Source of the DNA: Methylovulum sp.
Lineage (GTDB): Bacteria; Pseudomonadota; Gammaproteobacteria; Methylococcales; Methylomonadaceae
DNA length: 45,639 nt
Assembly: GCA_030653435.1 (NCBI GenBank)
Contig: JAURZI010000052.1
Location: forward strand, 1-45,639
Direction: 5' to 3'
Positions 10,223 to 19,497 of the stretch are shown here, piece by piece. The notes under the pieces were generated by a model. The model was given only the letters and a program-made list of their open reading frames with translations, had not been told where the DNA came from and did no database searches. The position numbers and the translations under genes are program-made. Positions within the stretch are counted from its first letter, which is position 1. Each line of letters opens with the position of its first letter.

Positions 10223-10256
10223 CGCGTAGCTCTTCGCCGGGCTTAACTGATCGGTG

Positions 10257-10952
10257 CTAGACGTCCAGCATATCGAGCTGGCTATAGGCGTGGTTCAGCC
10301 ACATTTTGACCCGCTGCCTGTCCATCAAGCCCAACGCATTGAGGTTTTCAAGATCGCGGTTCCGTGCGGCCCAAAAACTGGAATTATTGCCGTCAATCTT
10401 CGTCATGATCGGCGTATACAGGCGCTTTAACACCATGACCTTGGCATTCATGTCCAAGGCCCTATCCTTGACGCCGGAAAATTCCAACAAGGTGAACGCG
10501 TCATCCCTCAATTGGTTTTGCACCAGCACATAATTCAATCTTGAACCGTAATGGTCCAACAATTTGCTGAGCAGCTCCACGCAGTCTTTTCCGGAATCCA
10601 TAACATTCCAATAAGTTAGAGTAATACCCAACTCCCCCGCCAATTCCAGCACGCCTGACTCGTCTATCCAGGTTGCCAAGGGATGGTGGGTTTGTGCAGC
10701 AAGATCAACCAGTATGCGTTGCTCCGGCTGCGCGGCCGCCGTTTCCATAATGGTGTCCAGGCTTTGGTAATTGTCGATGATCGTCGGGGACGCATAATCG
10801 GCATAAAACCGCAGTAACGCGCCATGGGAGCGGTCGGTGTCAAAACCGATAAACGGTATATTGCTGTCTATCATGTACTGTGCGAGCACCCGTGCAACTA
10901 CCGATTTGCCCACACCGCCTTTTTCTCCACCAATAAGATGTATCGTTGTCAT
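10257..10952 (-). CDS. ParA/MinD-family ATPase (MobD-like)
   Basis: The 231-residue protein starts MTTIHLIGGEKGGVGKSVV, which contains the deviant Walker A motif KGGVGKS of the ParA/MinD/SIMIBI group. An FDTDRSHGALLRFY segment (Walker A' like) and a hydrophobic ILVDLAAQT strand follow. The pattern resembles the MobD/TraL-like branch rather than chromosome-partition ParA, and there is no ParB gene or visible parS site nearby. It sits inside the Anbu gene cluster between two transglutaminase genes, which suggests a role in the assembly or positioning of that system. That role is inference from context only. ParA-like genes are not a standard part of the Anbu clusters I know of. Confidence 0.85.
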   Translation of the reverse strand: MTTIHLIGGEKGGVGKSVVARVLAQYMIDSNIPFIGFDTDRSHGALLRFYADYASPTIIDNYQSLDTIMETAAAQPEQRILVDLAAQTHHPLATWIDESGVLELAGELGITLTYWNVMDSGKDCVELLSKLLDHYGSRLNYVLVQNQLRDDAFTLLEFSGVKDRALDMNAKVMVLKRLYTPIMTKIDGNNSSFWAARNRDLENLNALGLMDRQRVKMWLNHAYSQLDMLDV

Positions 10953-10981
10953 AAAGCCTCCTTAGTCCTACATGTTAAGAA

Positions 10982-11035
10982 TCGCCACGACGTGGCGACA
11001 GTTTAGCTCTGTCTGGCGTGCCGTGCGCGCCAGAC
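10982..11035. other. Two adjacent perfect hairpins inside the Anbu cluster
   Basis: TCGCCAC/GTGGCGA (10982-10998, 3-base loop) and GTCTGGCG/CGCCAGAC (11011-11035, 9-base loop) lie in the gap between the transglutaminase gene ending at 11051 and the ParA-like gene starting at 10952. No T-run follows on the minus strand. They could be a processing or attenuation site that sets the ratio of upstream to downstream products. Confidence 0.55.
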
Positions 11036-11050
11036 GGAGTGTTTAGTCAA

Positions 11051-11947
11051 TCAATCCAGCCGCAACACGTCCACCGACACCGATAGCGTATGCTGCCCGC
11101 CGCCAAAGGCGATGCCTTTGAGCGGCGTCACATCGGCATAGTCGCGTCCCCACGCCAGCGTAATATGCTGGTCGTAGGGCAGTTTATTATTTGTCGGATC
11201 AAAATCCAGCCAGCCGGTATCGGGCAGATAAACGGCAAACCAGGCATGCGAGGCGTCCGCACCGACCAAACGCGGCTTACCCGGCTCGGGCAGGGTTTCC
11301 ACATAACCGCTGATATAACGCGCGGACAGGCCAAAACTACGCAAACAAGCGATGGCCAGATGTGCAAAATCCTGGCAAACCCCGCGCCTATGCTGGAGCA
11401 CCGTCGATAACGGCGTGGCAATCGTCGTAAAAGCGGGGTCATAAGTAAAATCCGTGTAAATACGCCGCATCAAATCCTTCACAACCTCCAGCAGCGGGCG
11501 CTCCGGCTGGAAAGACGGGCGTGCATAATCGGCCAATTCCGCTGTGGTTGTAATCATCGGCGAATCCAGCACATATTGCTTGGCATCCAACACCTCAGGC
11601 AGTTGTTGCTGATGTTGGCCGGAACTTTCCTGCAACAAGTCGCGCACCTGTTCCCAGGCCAGCTGCTTGGCGCTATCGGTAACCAGTTCTCTGGGCAAGA
11701 TGGTCACTACGCTAAGCGCCGTGACTATCAACTGTTTATGGGCTTGCTGAATTGCAAAATACGCCATGCGGTTACCGAAAAAATCAGTCAGTTCGCGGTA
11801 ATCCATCGGTGTGGGCGTAATCTCAAAGCGGCTGGATTCGCAACGCTGCCGCCAGAAATCCCGTGGTTGCAAACGAGCTTCATTTTGACATAAGCCTACG
11901 GCCTGGCTGTAATTGTAAACCGTCGTATGAGTGATGCGGTATTTCAT
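11051..11947 (-). CDS. Transglutaminase family protein with N-terminal beta domain
   Basis: The 298-residue protein begins MKYRITHTTVYNYSQAVGL, the bacterial transglutaminase N-terminal domain signature. The catalytic core follows, with Cys in HRRGVCQDFAHLAIACLRS, His in DASHAWFAVYLPD and Asp in WLDFDPTNN. It ends with the family-typical HITLAWGRDYADVTPLKG and a C-terminal beta segment. Length and motifs are normal for the family. The start codon overlaps the stop of the upstream ATP-grasp/alpha-E gene by four bases, indicating translational coupling and a shared pathway. These proteins regularly accompany circularly permuted ATP-grasp and alpha-E proteins, in what has been proposed to be a peptide synthesis and processing system. 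Confidence 0.92.
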   Translation of the reverse strand: MKYRITHTTVYNYSQAVGLCQNEARLQPRDFWRQRCESSRFEITPTPMDYRELTDFFGNRMAYFAIQQAHKQLIVTALSVVTILPRELVTDSAKQLAWEQVRDLLQESSGQHQQQLPEVLDAKQYVLDSPMITTTAELADYARPSFQPERPLLEVVKDLMRRIYTDFTYDPAFTTIATPLSTVLQHRRGVCQDFAHLAIACLRSFGLSARYISGYVETLPEPGKPRLVGADASHAWFAVYLPDTGWLDFDPTNNKLPYDQHITLAWGRDYADVTPLKGIAFGGGQHTLSVSVDVLRLD

Positions 11948-14517
11948 AACTCATCCTCAGGCGGATTGTTGACCGTCATCAGCTGCGAGGTTTGCGAATG
12001 GCTGAAATAAGCCCTGGCGATGACATCGGCCATACGCCACAACAACTCATTGGTATTGGCCAGCAAGCTATCCAGGTCGGCGTATATCCCTTCATCCTCG
12101 TTAATCTTGAGCAAATCCGCCAAATCACTCAAACGCAAATCCGTGTACGCTTTCATAATCAAACGCTCTTCTTCGCTAAGCCGGCTCTTGCCGCCTTCCC
12201 TGGGTAATGCCGCGATATGCTCGGACAAATGCAGCAATTGATAGGCCAGGGAGCGCGGATGGGTTGCATCCAGTAATAACAACTCCAGCACCATCGGCAA
12301 TTGGATAACCGAGCGGTAACGCCGCTGGTAAATGGTCAAACTGTCCGTCGAAAACAATACGGCTTCAAGCACCTGGTTTTGCACAGCCCCCCCATGCCGG
12401 GTCACGACCGTCGCGCGCAGCAATGCAATCAATGCCAATGCGCGTTCCAGCCTGCGCCCGCTATCCAGCATCAGCCAGCCCGCTTCACGGGTCATGCTCT
12501 CATTGGTTAGACCGGCAAACGCGACTATGCCGGTAATGAGTTCATCCAAATGGCTCTGCAACTGCTCGATAGCAAGGTCGCTGTTCGTGACGCGCAACTG
12601 CCAACGGTGCCGGATACTGTCGACGCTGCGCCAGGTATCCTGCGACCAGAGATCTCGGACACTGAATGCCGATTGCACAAAAACCTGGATATTCGCGGCC
12701 AATGAGCCTGCCCGTTGGATATTTTTAGCCAATGCCAATAATTCGGCTTGAGGCGCTTTCAACAGCTGCGGGTCGCCTTTGACAAAACCCGGATAAGTCG
12801 CCGTGACATGGGTCAGGGCGCACAACAACACAGATAACGTTGCGCTGTCAACGGCATCCTGAAATTCCAGCATATCGGTAAATTTCAGCAACACGGTGCG
12901 TAACAACCGCGCCGACGCGTCAGTGCGCTCAAGATGCCGCCCCACCCAAAACAAATGGTCTGCGGCGCGGCTGGTTAGCGGTTCAGTTACCGGATCAATA
13001 ACTTGATGGCGGCCGGGTTGGGCTGATGCGGTCACCGGCTTGCTCGGCTCCGATGCCAACACCCAGGTGTCCTTGCTGATGCCACCCGCCTGATTGGAGA
13101 CAATAAAATCATCTTTGTCGTGGGCGACGCGAGTCAGTCCGCCCGGCATCACCAGATAATCCCCGCCGTTCGCGACGACGAAATTCCGCAACACCGCATT
13201 GCGCGGTTCAATGTGGTGGTCGATAAAGGCGGGGACAGTGGACAGGCTGACGCGTTCCTGGCCGACATACAAATGCGGCTTGGCAATAATGGCGGCGCGT
13301 AAGGACTCTTTTTCATCACGGCTCAACGCGTTGCCAAATACAGACCCGTTGCCCTGCCTGCGGCTAATCTGCTTGATGACCAGGTGTTCAAGGTTTTGCA
13401 ACACAAAATCCCGCTCACGGCGTTGTCCACACCACCATGTGGCGACCGATGGCAGAATGAGCTCTTCGTTTAAAAAATACCGCGCCAGTTTCGGTAAAAA
13501 CGCCAACAATCCGGGATTTTCCAACACGCTGCTGCCTAATGGATTGGCAACCGCGACATTGCCGCGCCGCACCGCCTCCATCAACCCTGCGACACCCAAG
13601 CGCGAATCGCTGCGTAATTCCAGCGGATCGCAAAACGAGTCGTCGACGCGCCGCAAAATAACATCGACATGTTGCAGGCCTTCCAGCGACTTGAGCCAGA
13701 CGTGGCCGTCACGCACCGTCAAATCATCGCCTTGGACCAAGGTATAGCCCAGATAAGAAGCCAGATACGCATGTTCAAAATAGGTCTCGTTAAACGGTCC
13801 GGGTGTCAAGACGACGATGCGTGGATTGTCTTTATTATGCAAGGCCGCACTGATCAGCCCCTTGCTGAAGCCTTTAAAAAAGCCGGACAAACGGTGCACT
13901 TGCGTTTCCCGAAAAATATCCGGCAATACGCGCGTCATCACGGTACGGTTTTCCAGTGCGTAGCCGGAACCTGAAGGCGCCTGGGTGCGGTCATCCAACA
14001 CCCAAAACCGGCCTTTGGCGCCACGCACCAAGTTGGCGGAATAAATCGTCAGTTGTCTGGGCTGATTTTGCAATGCTCCCATACACGGATACAAAAAACC
14101 CTGATGGGCAAAAATCAGCTCCATAGGCAGCAAGCCTTTTTTTATCAGGGTTTGTTCACCGTAGATGTCTTTCAGGATCAAGTCCAGCAAATCGGCGCGC
14201 TGTTTAAGCCCTGCTTCAATGACCGTCCATTCTTCACTGCTGATTAATAACGGTATCGGATCCAGACGCCAGGGTCGCGTCAGTTTTTGCTCGTCACCGT
14301 AAACATTGTAGGTAACGCCGTTTTCACGCAATAAGCGCTGGGCTTCGCGGCGACGGCGGTCGATTTCTGCACTGCCCATGGTTTCCAGCGCATTGATAAA
14401 GCGTTCCCAATAAGGCAACACCTTATGCTCCGTCGCAACCATTTCATCGTAGACGCCTAGCCGTGTCTCGTAATATTGCACGCCTATGTCATTGCTTGTG
14501 GCCTCTGTATTACGCAA
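11944..14517 (-). CDS. Circularly permuted ATP-grasp (DUF404/DUF407) fused to alpha-E (DUF403) protein
   Basis: The 857-residue protein joins two partners that are often separate genes. Residues about 15-480 are a circularly permuted ATP-grasp unit, with motifs such as VYGDEQ, AHQGFLYPCMG, DDLTVRDGHVWLK and VANPLGSSVLENPG. The alpha-helical alpha-E domain starts at about 515 with TSRAADHLFWVGRHLERTDA and runs to about 840. ATP-grasp enzymes join a carboxylate to an amine with ATP, so a peptide or amide ligase role is likely. The start is a TTG at 14517 preceded by AAGGG at a good distance. The first in-frame ATG (residue 26) would cut into the conserved N-terminus. It overlaps the downstream transglutaminase gene by four bases. 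Confidence 0.9.
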   Translation of the reverse strand: MRNTEATSNDIGVQYYETRLGVYDEMVATEHKVLPYWERFINALETMGSAEIDRRRREAQRLLRENGVTYNVYGDEQKLTRPWRLDPIPLLISSEEWTVIEAGLKQRADLLDLILKDIYGEQTLIKKGLLPMELIFAHQGFLYPCMGALQNQPRQLTIYSANLVRGAKGRFWVLDDRTQAPSGSGYALENRTVMTRVLPDIFRETQVHRLSGFFKGFSKGLISAALHNKDNPRIVVLTPGPFNETYFEHAYLASYLGYTLVQGDDLTVRDGHVWLKSLEGLQHVDVILRRVDDSFCDPLELRSDSRLGVAGLMEAVRRGNVAVANPLGSSVLENPGLLAFLPKLARYFLNEELILPSVATWWCGQRRERDFVLQNLEHLVIKQISRRQGNGSVFGNALSRDEKESLRAAIIAKPHLYVGQERVSLSTVPAFIDHHIEPRNAVLRNFVVANGGDYLVMPGGLTRVAHDKDDFIVSNQAGGISKDTWVLASEPSKPVTASAQPGRHQVIDPVTEPLTSRAADHLFWVGRHLERTDASARLLRTVLLKFTDMLEFQDAVDSATLSVLLCALTHVTATYPGFVKGDPQLLKAPQAELLALAKNIQRAGSLAANIQVFVQSAFSVRDLWSQDTWRSVDSIRHRWQLRVTNSDLAIEQLQSHLDELITGIVAFAGLTNESMTREAGWLMLDSGRRLERALALIALLRATVVTRHGGAVQNQVLEAVLFSTDSLTIYQRRYRSVIQLPMVLELLLLDATHPRSLAYQLLHLSEHIAALPREGGKSRLSEEERLIMKAYTDLRLSDLADLLKINEDEGIYADLDSLLANTNELLWRMADVIARAYFSHSQTSQLMTVNNPPEDEL

Positions 14518-14683
14518 GCGACAACCCTTTATTTTTGTTCATATCTTTTTAGTTCGGTAAAGAGGGTGGGCACACGGCTACAGGGTATCGTGCACCATAA
14601 GGCTAACGCAGACACAGTTGCAGCCCGGAACAAGCTACGTGGAGCGTACCCAACCGTTTCATACTATCCGCGCGGAACCCATA

Positions 14684-17600
14684 TTACCGGCTACGATGCC
14701 GTAAATCCAAAGTAAACGGATATTCTATGCCCAACTCTTCGGGCGGCGGAGCCATCGGCCTAGGCGCAACATCGCTGACGCTGAATGTGTTCAGGAACGG
14801 TTTATCCGAAGGCACCGACGGCGATGCCGATAACGGCGGACGGATCACCACGCCGGGGGTATGCCCATAATCCCAGAAGCGCGTGATACGTCTGGCCTCG
14901 GCCTCAAAACTGTTGACCGGGAAGGCATCGTAACTGCGCCCGCCGGGATGCGCGACATAATAGGTGCAACCGCCGACGGCATGGCCGTTCCAGGTATCAA
15001 TGACATCGAATATCAGCGGCACATGCGGGCTGATGGTCGGATGCAGCGCTGAAGGCGGCTGCCAGGCGCGGTAACGCACCCCGGCGACATATTCCCCTTT
15101 GCGCCCGGTGGTACGCAAGGGCAAACGCCTGCTGTTGCAGGTCAGCACATAACGACCTTCGGTAAAACCCGTCACTTTGACTTGCAAGCGTTCCACCGAG
15201 GAATCGACGTAACGCGCCGTGCCCGTGCTGCTGACTTCTTCGCCCAATACATGCCAGGGTTCGATGGCAAAACGCAACTCCAGCTCCATGCCGTCAATCA
15301 TCGTCGTGCCGTAACGCGGGAAGCGGAATTCAAAAAACGGTTCCAACCATTCCAGCTCAAAACCGTAACCGGCGCGTTGCAAATCTTTGACAACATGCTT
15401 CATATCTTCGCGGACATAATGCGGCAACATGAAACGGTCATGCAGTTCAGTGCCCCAACGAACCAAGTCATGCTTATACGGCTTACGCCAGAACCACGCT
15501 ATCAATGAACGCAACAAGGCCATTTGCACCAATGACATACGGGCATGCGGCGGCATTTCGAATGCGCGCAGCTCCAGAATGCCCAGCCGACCTGTCGCGC
15601 TGTCCGGCGAATACAGCTTGTCGATACAGAACTCGGAACGGTGGGTGTTGCCGGTGATGTCGGTCAATAAATGCCGCAATAAGCGGTCTACCAGCCACGG
15701 CGCCGGCACTTCGCCTTCGGGCATTTGTTGGAACGCGATTTCCAGTTCATACAGTTTTTCATCACGGCCTTCATCAACGCGTGGCGCCTGACTGGTCGGA
15801 CCGATAAACATACCGGAGAATAAATATGACAAGCCCGGATGATGCTGCCAATAGGTCACCAGGCTACGCAACAAATCAGGGCGGCGCAATAACGGGCTGT
15901 CGGTCGGGGTTTCTGCGCCTATCGTAATATGGTTGCCGCCGCCCGTGCCGGTATGGCGGCCGTCCAGCATGAATTTTTCGGTGCCTAACCTAACCTGGAA
16001 AGCTTGCTCATACAGTGTTGTGGTTTTTTCTACCAGCTCCTGCCAGCTTTTGGACGGATGGATATTGACTTCGATAACACCGGGATCAGGCGTCACCATC
16101 AGGCGTTCGACACGGTAATCACGCGGCGGCTCATAGCCTTCGATAACCACCGGCATGGACAATTTTTCGGCGGCCGCCTCGACGGCGGCGATCAGATCGA
16201 GATAGTGCTCAAGCAAGGACAGCGGCGGCATGAAGACATGTAGCCGTCCGTCGCGGGGCTCGACACACACGGCAGTGTGCGGCACTTCGACATGGATAGT
16301 TTCTTGATCACCGGGCTCCTGTTCGGTGATTTCAGGATGGGCGTTGATTTTTTCTTCGAAACGGCTATAACGGCGTGCGACCTCACCATAGTAATCGCCG
16401 AGTTCGGGCAAATCGGCAAACAGACTCTGAGGCTCTTGCGTGTCGCGTTTATCCGGGGCAACCCAAGGCAGACTGTTGAGCGGCATACGCATACCCATAG
16501 GGGAATTGCCGGGAATCAGGAACATTTGCCCCCGGCGAAAATCCCAAGGCCCGCTTTGCCAGCTTTGTTCCAGCCAGCTCCATTTTAGCGGCAACGAAAA
16601 GCCTACCGGCAAGCCTAAATCCGCATCCAGCAATTTGGTAATGGTCTGGCGCTCAATCGAATCTTTCAGATTGGTTTTTAGCGGATCGACATTCTGCGGC
16701 AGATTGCCTTCCTGCCACAGATAATAAAAGCTGTCTTCATAAGCCGTGGCGATATAACGCCGCTTTACACCCAGATGCTGGGCGAGTTGCTGGACAAATA
16801 ATTGCGCGTCTTTCAGCGTATGCCCGTAATCCTTGTTAATATCGGCCAGCAATTCGGGATTGCGCCACATCGCCGTGCCATCCTTGCGCCAGAATATGCC
16901 GTATTGCCAACGCGGCAGGGGTTCTCCGGGATACCATTTGCCTTGCCCATAATGCAGCATCGCACCTTTTGCGAACACATCGCGCAAGCGTTTGGTCAAT
17001 TCTTGTGCGCGCTCACGCTTGTGTGCACCATCAGCGAGCGTATTCCATTGGTCGGCTTCCATATCGTCGACGGAAACAAAAGTCGGCTCGCCGCCCATCG
17101 TCAGCTTGACATCATCGTCTATAAATTGTTGGTCCACCTGCCGCCCCAGCGCATCAATGCCGTACCATTGCTCGTCGGTATACGGTTTGGTGACGCGCGG
17201 ATCTTCATGCAACCTGTCTACGGAATTGCTGAACTCAAACTCCACTTCGCATTTGTCAGTGCCGCCAGTGACCGGCGCAGCACTGGAGGGATGCGGGGTG
17301 CAGGCCAGCGGGATATGGCCTTCGCCTGCCAGCAAACCGGAAGTGGGGTCAAGGCCTATCCAACCTGCCCCAGGAATATAAACTTCCGTCCACGCGTGCA
17401 AATCGGTGAAATCCTGTTCCGGACCGGAAGGCCCATCCAGGGACTTGATATCGGCGGTGAGCTGCACCAGATAACCCGACACAAAACGAGCCGCCAAGCC
17501 CAGATGGCGCATGATTTGCACCAGCAACCAGGCGGAATCCCGGCAGGAGCCGCTGCAACTGGTCAAGGTCTCTTCGCTGCTCTGTATGCCCGGCTCCATG

Positions 17601-18082
17601 CGGATGTTATAACTGATCGCCAGGAACAGCTTGCGGTTGACATCGACCAGAAAGTCATTGATGTTGCGCTTGGTCAGATCAAAATCCTTTACCCATTGCG
17701 TCAACAACTCGCCGCGCTCGGTAATTTCCAGATACGGTTGCAGTTCTTTCGCCAACTGGGGCTCATATTTGAAAGGAAATTTTTCGGCATATTCCTCGAC
17801 AAAAAAATCAAACGGGTTGATGACCGTCATATCCGCAATGACTTCGACCTCGACGCTGAGCATGCGGCATTTATCAGGGAACACGACACGCGCCAGGATA
17901 TTGCCAAACGGGTCTTGTTGCCAATTGATAAAATGGTCTGCGGGCTCAATCCGCAAGCTATAGCCGCTGATCGGCGTCCGGCTATGCACCGCCGGACGTA
18001 AACGAAACACATGCGGCGACAAGGATACTGCTCTATCAAAGCGGTAAGTGGTTTTGTGACGGATGGCCACTTTAATTGTCAT
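14684..18082 (-). CDS. Large transglutaminase-DUF2126 protein
   Basis: I place the start at the ATG at 18082, giving 1132 residues, because MTIKVAIRHKTTYRFDRA is the normal family N-terminus and GAGGAAAA stands just upstream. An in-frame codon 48 bases earlier is unlikely. The first 300 residues are a transglutaminase unit with Cys in TSCSGSCRDSAWLL, His in TDLHAWTEVY and Asp in GLDPTSG. The rest is a DUF2126 region, with KLTMGGEPTFVSVDDME and HTGTGGGNHITIGA blocks. DUF2126 shows distant similarity to glutamate-cysteine-ligase-like enzymes in some analyses, which would fit an amide-forming role, but function is not proven. It lies between the VOC gene and the ATP-grasp gene in the Anbu cluster. 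Confidence 0.9.
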   Translation of the reverse strand: MTIKVAIRHKTTYRFDRAVSLSPHVFRLRPAVHSRTPISGYSLRIEPADHFINWQQDPFGNILARVVFPDKCRMLSVEVEVIADMTVINPFDFFVEEYAEKFPFKYEPQLAKELQPYLEITERGELLTQWVKDFDLTKRNINDFLVDVNRKLFLAISYNIRMEPGIQSSEETLTSCSGSCRDSAWLLVQIMRHLGLAARFVSGYLVQLTADIKSLDGPSGPEQDFTDLHAWTEVYIPGAGWIGLDPTSGLLAGEGHIPLACTPHPSSAAPVTGGTDKCEVEFEFSNSVDRLHEDPRVTKPYTDEQWYGIDALGRQVDQQFIDDDVKLTMGGEPTFVSVDDMEADQWNTLADGAHKRERAQELTKRLRDVFAKGAMLHYGQGKWYPGEPLPRWQYGIFWRKDGTAMWRNPELLADINKDYGHTLKDAQLFVQQLAQHLGVKRRYIATAYEDSFYYLWQEGNLPQNVDPLKTNLKDSIERQTITKLLDADLGLPVGFSLPLKWSWLEQSWQSGPWDFRRGQMFLIPGNSPMGMRMPLNSLPWVAPDKRDTQEPQSLFADLPELGDYYGEVARRYSRFEEKINAHPEITEQEPGDQETIHVEVPHTAVCVEPRDGRLHVFMPPLSLLEHYLDLIAAVEAAAEKLSMPVVIEGYEPPRDYRVERLMVTPDPGVIEVNIHPSKSWQELVEKTTTLYEQAFQVRLGTEKFMLDGRHTGTGGGNHITIGAETPTDSPLLRRPDLLRSLVTYWQHHPGLSYLFSGMFIGPTSQAPRVDEGRDEKLYELEIAFQQMPEGEVPAPWLVDRLLRHLLTDITGNTHRSEFCIDKLYSPDSATGRLGILELRAFEMPPHARMSLVQMALLRSLIAWFWRKPYKHDLVRWGTELHDRFMLPHYVREDMKHVVKDLQRAGYGFELEWLEPFFEFRFPRYGTTMIDGMELELRFAIEPWHVLGEEVSSTGTARYVDSSVERLQVKVTGFTEGRYVLTCNSRRLPLRTTGRKGEYVAGVRYRAWQPPSALHPTISPHVPLIFDVIDTWNGHAVGGCTYYVAHPGGRSYDAFPVNSFEAEARRITRFWDYGHTPGVVIRPPLSASPSVPSDKPFLNTFSVSDVAPRPMAPPPEELGIEYPFTLDLRHRSR

Positions 18083-18141
18083 AATCGTTTTTCCTCGCCT
18101 GTTGTTAATCGGGTTGTTTAATCGTCGCACTACGCAACGGT

Positions 18142-19398
18142 TTACATGAAGGTTTTGTTCTCGGCTTCCGTGCGTATCCTGACCAATTCTTCTTCAATAC
18201 CTGCCGCAAAAGTAAGTTCAGCGACATTGTTTTTATTGAAAAAACCCTGAAAACCGACATATCGCTGCACATATTCAATAATCAATGACGAATGCTCCGA
18301 GGCCGTTGAAAAAATCTGTTTCAAGCCTTCATTTTTGGAGCCTATGACATCCAACAAAAAGCCTTTGCCTTGTTCCTGAATCGCATCCACGACAAAATCT
18401 ATATTTTCAACACCCTGCTGGTCGCCATCTTTAACCGCCAAAGCAATATGGTGTAACCTGGGGCCGTAATTACGCACAAAATTTTCCGTGGGTGACGGGA
18501 ATATTTTGAAATGGTTGACAAAATAAGGCGTATTGTTGGCGCTAAACACCTTGGCGGGGCTGCGTGATTCATCCTGATAATGGATGCTTTTAGTGACATT
18601 CGTCGATGAATTCTGGTCGACAATATCGAATGCCCCCCAGAAATAGTAACTCGACAACGACAACCATTCCAAAATGGCGACTTCCCTGTTTTGGCTGTAA
18701 ATACGCGTAGCAAGATGATCCACGGGCAAAATCAGCTCGGCAATGCCCAAGGCTTGCTGTAATTGCTTGGCATCATCGCAGGCTTTGCGGGCTTCACTGT
18801 TGACGCTGCTGACCCCCAGGTCATAATGGCGCGGCTCACCGCTGTCGCGCTCGCTATAGGCAACGATGTTATGGGTATACGGCGACGGCTTGCTGATAGC
18901 CAGATTCGCGGGCAATTCCAGTCTCGCCACTTCATCCTTGGAAAAAAAGCAAAAGCCCCTGCCCTGTTGCAATTTAACGACATCCTGCAAGCGGCTGACC
19001 CTGAGAATTTCGCCGATATAACGGCTGTGCGGTTTGTCCTTGCCCACCGGGTATACTTCGTTGAGGCTGCGGAAAATGCCGCGTATGCCATCATGCTTGA
19101 CTTCCCTGACAATCAAGTCCGGCGTCAGTGCATCAATACGCAAAATATGCGTCCAATGCGACGCGCTTTCTTGGGTTTGTAGATAGTAATAGGGCGACAT
19201 TAAACAGAGTTCGCCGATGTATTCTATGGATTTGCCGGGCTCGACCGTCAGCATCATCGCATCAATTTCATGAATCATGCTGCTTAAGCCCAACTCGTCA
19301 CGCTCTTCAAGCAAGCGGCTTAAATACTCGTTGAAGAAAGCTGAATTTTGTTTGTCGCCATGTACGGGAAAAGACAGGGACTGCGAAACGTTTGTCAT
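18142..19398 (-). CDS. VOC-superfamily putative iron dioxygenase (HPPD-like fold)
   Basis: The 418-residue protein has a C-terminal half resembling 4-hydroxyphenylpyruvate dioxygenase. A possible facial triad is visible: H228 in LPVDHLATRIYS, H317 in PRLHHIALAVKDG and E375 in SLIIEYVQRYVG, followed by GFQGFFNKNNVAEL, which resembles the HPPD ending. The N-terminal 200 residues do not match the usual HPPD N-domain that I know, so the substrate is probably different. The gene lies 60 bases upstream of the DUF2126 gene on the same strand and is likely the first gene of the Anbu cluster transcript. A perfect 20-base palindrome lies about 80 bases upstream. The iron-binding call is inference from motif position. 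Confidence 0.7.
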   Translation of the reverse strand: MTNVSQSLSFPVHGDKQNSAFFNEYLSRLLEERDELGLSSMIHEIDAMMLTVEPGKSIEYIGELCLMSPYYYLQTQESASHWTHILRIDALTPDLIVREVKHDGIRGIFRSLNEVYPVGKDKPHSRYIGEILRVSRLQDVVKLQQGRGFCFFSKDEVARLELPANLAISKPSPYTHNIVAYSERDSGEPRHYDLGVSSVNSEARKACDDAKQLQQALGIAELILPVDHLATRIYSQNREVAILEWLSLSSYYFWGAFDIVDQNSSTNVTKSIHYQDESRSPAKVFSANNTPYFVNHFKIFPSPTENFVRNYGPRLHHIALAVKDGDQQGVENIDFVVDAIQEQGKGFLLDVIGSKNEGLKQIFSTASEHSSLIIEYVQRYVGFQGFFNKNNVAELTFAAGIEEELVRIRTEAENKTFM

Positions 19399-19477
19399 GT
19401 TAGGTTCTCATGAGGTTTACCTAAACCAAAATCAAATAACAAGCAATCGTCATACCACATACTCATTAATTCGAATA

Positions 19478-19497
19478 AGCGCTTGTTAACAAGCGCT
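19478..19497. promoter_or_regulatory. Perfect 20-base palindrome upstream of the Anbu cluster
   Basis: AGCGCTTGTTAACAAGCGCT is its own reverse complement. It has no spacer, so it reads better as a dimeric regulator site than as an RNA terminator. It lies 80 bases upstream of the first gene of the cluster (start 19398), a plausible operator position. No regulator gene is adjacent. Confidence 0.5.

Noticed and set aside
10257..10952. ParA-like gene as evidence of a plasmid partition locus
   Set aside because: There is no ParB gene or parS repeats, and the gene is embedded between Anbu-cluster genes among chromosomal housekeeping genes.
16802..18001. 399-residue plus-strand open frame opposite the DUF2126 gene
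   Set aside because: It lies wholly antisense to a well-conserved protein with clear motifs and has no recognisable family.
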